A DNA stretch of 8,358 nt from an uncultured Persicitalea sp. (lineage in GTDB: Bacteria > Bacteroidota > Bacteroidia > Cytophagales > Spirosomataceae). The position numbers were made by a program, and so were the translations under genes. Shown piece after piece: positions 1-5,317 of the stretch (position 1 is its first letter; every line of letters begins with the position of its first letter). The notes beneath the pieces were generated by a model. The model made no database searches, was not told the DNA's origin, and saw only the letters and a list, made by a program, of their open reading frames with translations. The stretch spans positions 1 through 8,358 of the forward strand of contig CATMVR010000186.1 in the NCBI GenBank assembly GCA_950075905.1, in the 5' to 3' direction.

Positions 1-147
1 GAAGAACTGATCCGCCCTGAACGGATAAAGGCGATTAAGGAAGAGTTCATCAAACGTACTGAGCGGATTGCGGAGAAGCAGAAATCACCTTACTTGTTGG
101 ATATTTTGGAGGCAGAGGGAGAAGGTTGCGCGGCTTGTTTTCTATAA
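1..147 (+). CDS. C-terminal end of an unidentified protein (5' end off window)
   Basis: The first reading frame is open from base 1 to a TAA at 145-147, giving 48 C-terminal residues. The fragment is highly charged and probably helical (many Glu, Lys and Arg) and ends in a short Cys-containing tail, GCAACFL, after the acidic stretch EAEGEG. Its last bases overlap the longest reading of the HNH gene, so the two are probably translationally coupled and cotranscribed. I cannot assign a family from this fragment. The DNA-modification flavour of the next genes makes a nucleic-acid or sulfur-modification enzyme conceivable, but nothing in the 48 residues proves it. Reality of the gene rests on the frame staying open to the edge and on the tight spacing to the next gene. 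Confidence 0.6.
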   Translation, partial: EELIRPERIKAIKEEFIKRTERIAEKQKSPYLLDILEAEGEGCAACFL

Positions 148-1277
148 AATTTGATAGTATGATGTCATTACCTGAAAGCGAGGAACTGGATGTTGCCTCC
201 CTATCGGGAGTTTTTCAGAACACCACAAACTCCTACAAATTTTATTGGTTTCTTGCCATTCTGGATTCCTTGCAGGAAGACGGCGAACAGCTGACCCTTA
301 CCAAAAAGGACCTCGCCCTGCACATGCTGACTACTGTATGGTACCCATTAAGTTTTTATAAGTTATCCTTTGGTAGTCAGGACAGCTTCAAAGACTTGGC
401 AAACACGATCAATTCGAAAGTTAAAATTGATGATCGTATCAATGCACCAGACATCATTGCGCAAATCAGTCAAAAGCTTTCAGAAAAAGAGGTGTCTGAC
501 ATAGAGGATCTTATCACCGAAAAACTTGAACGCTATGTAATATCCCGATTTATCAGGCCCTTTTTCAATAGTGAAACAAGGGGTTTAAAAGACTCAGTAG
601 TAAACCAAAAGATCCAATCGCTGTGCACTGATCTATTCGAAACCAAATCAAACCGTGTCATTTATCGAATCACAAAAGAGAGCATTATATTAAACCCAAT
701 CTGGGCGCAATACCTTCAAAAGCATCAAAGCATCCTGCGCGGATTTATCCATTGGCATCTGGTCAGATTTGTCCAGAAAAATAACCCAAACGTAATTAGC
801 TTGACCGAAAAGCTGGAAAAACCGGTAAAGCGCGATTTGACTCTGGCAGGCCGATTTTGGAAAGGTTTCCTGGCTGAAAACCCGGAAGTAGCCTGCATAT
901 ATTCCGGCGAGCCTGTCTCTCGCCAAAATCTAAGTCTCGATCATTTTTTACCCTGGTCCTACGTAGCCCACGACCAACTTTGGAATATCATACCAACCTC
1001 AATAAGCGTAAATTCATCGAAAGGGAATAGCCTTCCTTTTTTTGATTTGTACTTTGATAAATTTTCTGATCTTCAATTCAGGGCAGTTCAGTTCTATTTA
1101 GAACATCCAAAGTCAAAATTACTCGTTGATTATCAGCAGCTTTTGGGAGAAAGTAAATTAGAAGGCTTGTCTCAGGAAGAATTTAGGCTAGTGTTGAAAA
1201 AGCAGCTTATGCCGCTTCTGCTTACGGCACAGAACATGGGTTTTGGTTTATACATTTACGGGAAACCTACACAATAA
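126..1277 (+). CDS. HNH endonuclease domain protein
   Basis: A 383-residue protein with a C-terminal HNH nuclease module at about residues 255-305. The core is LSLDHFLPWSYV (Asp272-His273), then HDQLWNIIPT with Asn287, then SVNSSKGNSLP with Asn296 and Lys299. This matches the beta-beta-alpha metal nuclease pattern of HNH families. The CxxC zinc pair often seen before the HNH core is missing: only Cys257 in CIYSGE remains. Residues 1-250 are mostly helical and contain no domain I recognise; they may recognise the target or a partner. The longest reading begins at TTG 126, preceded by purine-rich AGGGAGAAGG and overlapping the upstream gene by 22 bp. ATG 159 or 162, just after the upstream stop, are good alternatives without a clear ribosome site. 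The next gene starts 5 nt after its stop, so they form an operon. A role in restriction or defence is inference. Confidence 0.8.
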   Translation: MRGLFSIKFDSMMSLPESEELDVASLSGVFQNTTNSYKFYWFLAILDSLQEDGEQLTLTKKDLALHMLTTVWYPLSFYKLSFGSQDSFKDLANTINSKVKIDDRINAPDIIAQISQKLSEKEVSDIEDLITEKLERYVISRFIRPFFNSETRGLKDSVVNQKIQSLCTDLFETKSNRVIYRITKESIILNPIWAQYLQKHQSILRGFIHWHLVRFVQKNNPNVISLTEKLEKPVKRDLTLAGRFWKGFLAENPEVACIYSGEPVSRQNLSLDHFLPWSYVAHDQLWNIIPTSISVNSSKGNSLPFFDLYFDKFSDLQFRAVQFYLEHPKSKLLVDYQQLLGESKLEGLSQEEFRLVLKKQLMPLLLTAQNMGFGLYIYGKPTQ

Positions 1278-1282
1278 CCCTG

Positions 1283-2128
1283 ATGAGTGACACTCCAAAT
1301 CCCTATGCATACCTGACCGCCAAGGAGCGCAGTACTCCTTCCCTTCCTGTGCGGATGTTGATTGAACGAAAACTCATTCAGGGGAAAGTACTTGATTTTG
1401 GTTGCGGTTTTGGAAAAGATGTGAACCATTTACTAGTAAAAGGATTCGATGCCAAAGGATACGATCCACACTACTATCCTGAATATCCAACCGAAAAATT
1501 TGATACCATTCTTTCTTTTTATGTCTTGAACGTGCTTTTTCCAGAAGAGCAAAATAAGGTTTTGATGGAAATTTCAAACCTGTTGAAGCCGACGGGAAGA
1601 GCCTACTTTGCTGTGCGGCGAGATATTCAAAAAGACGGATTTCGTACCCATCAAGTTCATGGCAAACCTACCTACCAATGCTACGTCAAGCTACCCTATA
1701 CCTCTATTTTTCTTAATGAAAATACGGAGTTTTACGAGTACCAGCACTGGAATCAGGTGGTAGATAGAGAATCGAAATGCCCATTCTGCAAACCAAGCCC
1801 TAAACTTAAACTCTTAGCTGAAACGCCACTAAGCTATGCAGTGCTGGACGGGTACCCAGTAGCAAAAGGCCATACGCTTATTATTCCAAAACGCCATGTG
1901 GCCAATTATTTCGATCTGACATTTAGCGAACAAAAGGATTTGGTTCAGCTTTCGAACTTTGTGAAAAATGTGGTAAGTACGGCCTGTAAAACGGAGGATT
2001 TTACAATGGGTATGAATATCGGTCATAATGCCGGGCAGCGTATGAATCACGCTACTATGCACCTTATTCCCAGATATGCAGGTGATTGTGAAAACCCCAA
2101 AGGAGGGGTACGGAACATTTTGAAGTAA
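1283..2128 (+). CDS. Class I SAM methyltransferase fused to a HIT domain
   Basis: A 281-residue two-domain protein. Residues about 20-125 are a Rossmann methyltransferase: motif I is VLDFGCGFG (36-44), DPHYY follows near 61-65, then FDTILSFYVLNVLF and LLKPTGRAYFAVRRDI. There is no NPPY/DPPY motif, so it is not a typical adenine or N4-cytosine DNA methylase. The N-terminal pattern (PVR..IE..LI.GKVLDFGCGFGKDV) resembles, from memory, the putative methyltransferases associated with DNA phosphorothioation clusters. Residues about 165-281 are a HIT domain: CPFC zinc pair (166-169), GHTLIIPKRH (196-205), and GQRMNHATMHLIPRY leading to a GD..NP.GGVR tail typical of HIT proteins. The HIT triad normally reads HxHxH, with the middle His as nucleophile; here it is His256-Thr258-His260. 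HIT hydrolase activity is therefore doubtful, though nucleotide binding may persist. It starts at ATG 5 nt after the HNH gene, so they are cotranscribed. Confidence 0.85.
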   Translation: MSDTPNPYAYLTAKERSTPSLPVRMLIERKLIQGKVLDFGCGFGKDVNHLLVKGFDAKGYDPHYYPEYPTEKFDTILSFYVLNVLFPEEQNKVLMEISNLLKPTGRAYFAVRRDIQKDGFRTHQVHGKPTYQCYVKLPYTSIFLNENTEFYEYQHWNQVVDRESKCPFCKPSPKLKLLAETPLSYAVLDGYPVAKGHTLIIPKRHVANYFDLTFSEQKDLVQLSNFVKNVVSTACKTEDFTMGMNIGHNAGQRMNHATMHLIPRYAGDCENPKGGVRNILK

Positions 2129-2137
2129 TCATTCCAT

Positions 2138-2764
2138 CTATGTTTTATCCCTACTCTCTATACCTCTTACTTTGTCTGAGGGGAGTCCTTTGTAAATTCC
2201 ACTAACCTTATTTGGAAGCGCAATCATATATTCTATAATGACGTTAACCAACTCGAATAACTGACCCACTGTTTCTTGACTATCGGTATCAATTTGCCCA
2301 GGATGAACAGCATCATTTCCAGTTACCCGAACTATATCAAGTGAATGTTGAACTATTTCCGGTAATCCTTTTTTTACAAGGTTTCCAATGTCAGTATTGA
2401 TATTCTTTCCAGTCTCCCCTAATTCTTTCGTTAAAATCTGTATTGATAGCCTAAGTAAAGCGGCGGCTCCTCTAGGCGATTTGGTATATATAGCTGCTGC
2501 CTCTATGTAAAGTTTTTTTACTGACTCTGGCATCTCTGGATTTGGAAAAGGTGCATTACCAGTCTCGGGATGAGACATCCTTTCTTCAATCCACATTGTA
2601 TGTTTTTCACAATGCTGACACTTACCAACTTTAATAGATTTATGTTCTGAACTTTGTCCTCGAAATCCGTCCCAGGTACTAGACCACCAGTCTTGTTTGG
2701 CGATAGTACCACAATGAGGGCAGGTGAAAGAGTTGGCTAAGACAGTAGGTTGAATATATTTCAC
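2138..2764 (-). CDS. Zinc-ribbon and DUF4145 domain protein
   Basis: A 208-residue protein. The N-terminus carries a probable zinc ribbon, with CPHC at 15-18 and CQHC at 49-52. Residues about 85-200 match the DUF4145 pattern: SPRGAAALLRLSIQ, KELG, LPEIVQHSLDIVRVTGNDAVHPG, then LFELVNVIIEYMI and a terminal ESRD. DUF4145 proteins are helical and often sit in or beside restriction and defence genes. The conserved Arg146...Asn150...His154 segment recalls the Arg-His motif of HEPN ribonucleases, but with seven residues between Arg and His rather than the usual four to six, so nuclease activity is only a possibility. Translation starts at GTG 2764, the only start codon between the upstream stop and the zinc ribbon. 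It lies 15 nt after the ATPase gene in the same frame, so the two form an operon. It converges with the methyltransferase gene. Confidence 0.85.
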   Translation of the reverse strand: MKYIQPTVLANSFTCPHCGTIAKQDWWSSTWDGFRGQSSEHKSIKVGKCQHCEKHTMWIEERMSHPETGNAPFPNPEMPESVKKLYIEAAAIYTKSPRGAAALLRLSIQILTKELGETGKNINTDIGNLVKKGLPEIVQHSLDIVRVTGNDAVHPGQIDTDSQETVGQLFELVNVIIEYMIALPNKVSGIYKGLPSDKVRGIESRDKT

Positions 2765-2779
2765 TATTTCGATTTTGGG

Positions 2780-4261
2780 TTATATTCTTGTATACTTCAT
2801 CAAATCACTATTGAGAGGCAGATTTTTGGTAAATGACTTGATTAGCTCTTTCGAATCGGATTGCTCGACGGTGATTCCTTCTTTTCGCTTCTTCTCAATT
2901 TCTGCCAAGCGACCGTCTTTTGCACCTAGCTTCTTGGCCAGGTAGCTCCGAAGTTCGCGCGTTTCGTTTCCGTCCTTCAAGCGGTCACGCGAAGCCATGA
3001 ACAGCTCATTCCTGAAATCAATGTCTACGTTGGTGCAATCAACATGAATAAGCAAGTGATTTTTCAAGAGATTCATCTTCAAAGAACGGGTAATAAACTC
3101 CGATGTATAATGCCCATGAACCTGACCATTGACCGAAAACAGCACAGCCATGTTATTTTTGAAAAACTCGCTATTGATCGTATTCTTGGTTTCCGTCACA
3201 GATTTTTCATCCACCTTATTCTTGAAAACGTAGCAAGTCACTTTTATCTGACCATTTTTTCCGAATAACTCATCGACATAGGTTTCGGAAAAGTAGTCTT
3301 GGATGTACTTGTTCTCGTCTTGCTCTAAACGCCGCTTTAAGCCATACAGAGGACGTTCTAGGTTGATGTCCTTGGGGTACCTTTCCTTGGTATCGACGGT
3401 CAGTATAGGCAAAGCAGGCTCGAACAAATACTCGTTCAGGCTCTGATTGAGGTCACGAGAAATTACGGAGCGGCTTCCGGCGGGTAAATCGTAGGAGTAG
3501 AGTTTAATGACGGTACCCGTTTCAAATTTTCGATTGTAGAGCCCTAAATCCAATTGATCAATTTCAAAAAAGGGAATGACACCATCAAGCTTTAAGTACT
3601 CATACCAGGTATTCTTCTTGGTCGTTTTTTCCTCATCGCTTAGGGGATGGCTTCTTACAAGCGTAAAACCAAATGTGCCCGACTTATCGAATTTCCGAGA
3701 ACCTATGAGTTGATATCGTTTCTTGCCGCAGAAAACGATTGATCCGCTCCCGCCCATGTTATATTTACCCTGCACGAAATGGATTTCGTTCTTATTGCCG
3801 CGCAGCAGGGAGAGGAAAGTATTTTCAAAGTCCTGAGGATGTTGCCCTTCCCCGTTGTCGTAAATAATGAGCGAAGTACCCAACTTAGGGCCGTCCGCCA
3901 GAATTTGCAGATTTTCGGCCTGTTTCTTTCTAAACCCCGATAAATCCCAATCCCGCGAATTAGGAAAGAACTTCGTTACGGCTTCCTCCATCGAGCGAGG
4001 AGCCACGGACGATTTCGGATCGATGCCCGCCTCGTAGCATTGACGGGTCAAAATAGCATCAATCGAATTGGTCAGCTTCTCGATCAAGGCAGCAATCGAG
4101 CTCGATTGTTGGTTTTCAATGACACCGTAGTTGCTGGCATTCCCACCCAAGGGGTACCAATTAGTGTCTTCAAAAATGGCGGGATACTTTTTCAGCAGGG
4201 CTTCTACTTCCGATTCGGTACTAGCATTGTAAAGAGCGAGGAATAGGTCGCGGTTGGTCAT
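2780..4261 (-). CDS. GHKL (Hsp90/MutL-like) ATPase domain protein
   Basis: A 493-residue soluble protein with a Bergerat-fold ATP site. The N box is EKLTNSIDA (Glu61, Asn65, Asp68), the G1 box is YDNGEG (Asp135-Gly139), and the glycine-rich lid (G2) is GKYNMGGSGS (165-174). This is the arrangement of gyrase B, Hsp90, histidine kinase and MutL ATPases. After it come a region of mixed structure that could be a transducer domain, and a C-terminal part with SRDRLKDG and ELRSYLAKKLG, then a charged tail. No kinase H-box, membrane segment or known nuclease motif is visible. Such proteins usually dimerise on ATP binding and act as conformational switches. The start at ATG 4261 is clear. The DUF4145 gene follows directly, making a two-gene unit that is a plausible partner pair, possibly a sensor with an effector; that pairing role is inference. 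Confidence 0.85.
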   Translation of the reverse strand: MTNRDLFLALYNASTESEVEALLKKYPAIFEDTNWYPLGGNASNYGVIENQQSSSIAALIEKLTNSIDAILTRQCYEAGIDPKSSVAPRSMEEAVTKFFPNSRDWDLSGFRKKQAENLQILADGPKLGTSLIIYDNGEGQHPQDFENTFLSLLRGNKNEIHFVQGKYNMGGSGSIVFCGKKRYQLIGSRKFDKSGTFGFTLVRSHPLSDEEKTTKKNTWYEYLKLDGVIPFFEIDQLDLGLYNRKFETGTVIKLYSYDLPAGSRSVISRDLNQSLNEYLFEPALPILTVDTKERYPKDINLERPLYGLKRRLEQDENKYIQDYFSETYVDELFGKNGQIKVTCYVFKNKVDEKSVTETKNTINSEFFKNNMAVLFSVNGQVHGHYTSEFITRSLKMNLLKNHLLIHVDCTNVDIDFRNELFMASRDRLKDGNETRELRSYLAKKLGAKDGRLAEIEKKRKEGITVEQSDSKELIKSFTKNLPLNSDLMKYTRI

Positions 4262-4396
4262 GTGTGGTGTATTGGTGAGGGTTAGGGTGTCGAATAGTTG
4301 GGTTCGAAATGTAGTGTTTTCCGGTTAATTAGCCACTATTTTTTGAAAATTTTATTGCCCCAAAATGCGCATTTCTGGATCTGTGAACAATAAATT

Positions 4397-4431
4397 GTGC
4401 CGCTTTAAAGGTGTCGCCCCGCTGGGGCTCG
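4397..4431. repeat. Two adjacent REP-like palindromic units
   Basis: The second unit reads GGTGTC-GCCCC-GCT-GGGGC (4410-4428): a six-base head followed by a 5-bp hairpin with a three-base loop. It has the same layout as the unit at 4460-4478. Abutting it on the left is a weaker unit, GTGCC followed by the palindrome CTTTAAAG (4397-4410), which shares the GTGCCGC head. The repetition of head plus tiny hairpin is seen directly; naming it a REP-type mobile repeat is inference. Confidence 0.6.
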
Positions 4432-4449
4432 TTACTTACATTGGCTCAT

Positions 4450-4552
4450 GTACTACTGAGGTGCCGCTCCTCCGGAGCTGTTCTGTTGCTACCCAAGCTG
4501 CCTTTTCCCGGATTTTGTAGATAGCCCCGGTGAGGCGGTACCTCAGTAGTAC
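4450..4552. repeat. REPIN-like inverted pair of palindromic repeats
   Basis: Two copies of a roughly 30-base unit face each other, at 4450-4481 and, reverse-complemented, at 4552-4521, separated by 39 bases. The outer 18 bases are GTACTACTGAGGTGCCGC on the left and GTACTACTGAGGTACCGC on the right: 17 of 18 identical, and the one difference still forms a G-U pair in RNA. Each copy then continues into its own small hairpin, GCTCC-TCC-GGAGC on the left and GCCTC-ACC-GGGGC on the right. Two inverted REP units around a short spacer is the architecture of REPINs, which are spread by RAYT (IS200-like) transposases encoded elsewhere. No transposase is in this window. The element ends about 70 bp before the DUF6265 start and could also fold in its leader RNA. 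Confidence 0.7.
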
Positions 4553-4624
4553 CACTATTTGAACCCACCCTCTTGCCCAAAATTTACTAACTTGCCAGCC
4601 GTTTTACTTTATTCTAAACTCTGT

Positions 4625-5125
4625 ATGAAAATCATGAAAAAGTTTGCGCTGATTCCGGCGCTGCTGCTGACACTGCTGCTCTCGGGTACTACCTATGCCC
4701 AAAAGGGCAGCCTCAAAGATGTTGAGTTTCTGGAAGGACGCTGGTTGGGCAAATTCAACGGCGGCCCCATCGAAGCCGGTTGGACAGCCCCCGCGGCGGA
4801 TAACATTATTGGGTACATCCGGATGATGAAAGACGGGAAACCGACGATGTACGAGCTCTTTGTGTTTGAAGAAACCGCCGAAGGGCCCGTGGCCATGGTG
4901 AAGCACTACAAGACGGGTATGGTGGCCCTGGAAGAGAAAGACAAGCACGACCACTACAACTTTCTGTCGGCGAAGAAGAATGAAGCCCTCTTTGAGAAGG
5001 AGGATGCTTCCGTACGGATTATCTACGAGCGCCGCAAAAAAGATCAGCTGGTGATCCGGCGCGGTACCTCCCAAAACGGTGATTGGACGTTTGTGGATCT
5101 GTTTGTGTTTGAGAAACTGGATTGA
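4625..5125 (+). CDS. Secreted DUF6265-like protein
   Basis: A 166-residue protein when started at ATG 4625. This start (or ATG 4634, three codons later) gives a clean type I signal peptide: MKIMKK, a Leu-rich hydrophobic core, then SGTTYA with cleavage before Gln. The mature protein begins with FLEGRWLGKFNGGPIEAGW and has a repeating beta-strand pattern: IIGYIRMMKDGKPTMYELFVFEE, then VAMVKHYKTGM, ending in FVDLFVFEKL. This is the layout of DUF6265, a small lipocalin-like beta-barrel family common in Bacteroidota exported proteins. The Gly-Arg-Trp near the mature N-terminus and the Glu-x-x-Trp that follows are the family's recognisable residues. Its ligand or reaction is unknown to me. It appears monocistronic: repeats lie upstream and a strong terminator 45 bp downstream. 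Confidence 0.82.
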   Translation: MKIMKKFALIPALLLTLLLSGTTYAQKGSLKDVEFLEGRWLGKFNGGPIEAGWTAPAADNIIGYIRMMKDGKPTMYELFVFEETAEGPVAMVKHYKTGMVALEEKDKHDHYNFLSAKKNEALFEKEDASVRIIYERRKKDQLVIRRGTSQNGDWTFVDLFVFEKLD

Positions 5126-5170
5126 TGCTCCGACCGCAACGGCAACCCGCTCAGCAAGGTAAAGGACTCT

Positions 5171-5213
5171 AAAACCCCCGCTCCCGTCAAAAAACAACAG
5201 GAACGGGGGTTTT
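5171..5213. terminator. Bidirectional rho-independent terminator
   Basis: A perfect 10-bp stem, AAAACCCCCG (5171-5180) with CGGGGGTTTT (5204-5213), is extended inward by three more pairs after one mismatch. The loop is A-rich. The stem ends in a T run when read on either strand, so it can stop both the DUF6265 transcript (+) and the converging polysaccharide lyase transcript (-). Confidence 0.85.
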
Positions 5214-5227
5214 GATTAAATGTGAAT

Positions 5228-5279
5228 CGCCGTTCTGCCAATTTTCACCTTATGGCAGTGAAAGGCGTTCCTCCGGGGC
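5228..5279. repeat. Stem-loop plus a degenerate copy of the palindromic repeat
   Basis: An interrupted stem-loop is formed by CGCC and CTGCCA (5228-5231, 5235-5240) with TGGCAG and GGCG (5253-5258, 5264-5267). Overlapping its end is GTTCC-TCC-GGGGC (5267-5279), which has the same 5-3-5 hairpin and the same TCC loop as the unit at 4466-4478, with two G-T pairs replacing normal ones. It lies between the terminator and the end of the polysaccharide lyase gene. Copy status is less certain than for the upstream units. Confidence 0.4.
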
Positions 5280-5317
5280 TAAAAGAAATTCCTTCGTACA
5301 ACTAATTCAGAATTCAT

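Larger units (their letters stand above)
4262..4624. other. Gene-free divergent intergenic region with palindromic repeats
   Basis: This 363-bp stretch separates the divergently transcribed ATPase (-) and DUF6265 (+) genes, so promoters for both must lie here. Bases 4262-4390 are AT-rich and should hold the ATPase promoter. The only candidate I see for the Bacteroidota -7 box (TAnnTTTG) on the - strand is TACATTTC at 4313-4306, with one mismatch and no matching -33 element, so I do not annotate it separately. Bases 4397-4552 are occupied by palindromic repeat units described in their own entries. A longer + strand reading from ATG 4559 would prefix the DUF6265 protein with 22 residues ahead of its signal peptide; I reject that start. 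Confidence 0.7.

Noticed and set aside
4559..4624. N-terminal extension of the DUF6265 protein from ATG 4559
   Set aside because: It would place 22 non-hydrophobic residues before a complete signal peptide, and starts right beside the repeat element.
4604..5197. A 197-codon open frame on the - strand across the DUF6265 gene
   Set aside because: It is antisense to a gene with a signal peptide and family motifs, and it runs through the terminator stem.
4262..5317. CRISPR array
   Set aside because: The repeats are few, inverted and irregularly spaced with internal hairpins, and no cas gene is present.
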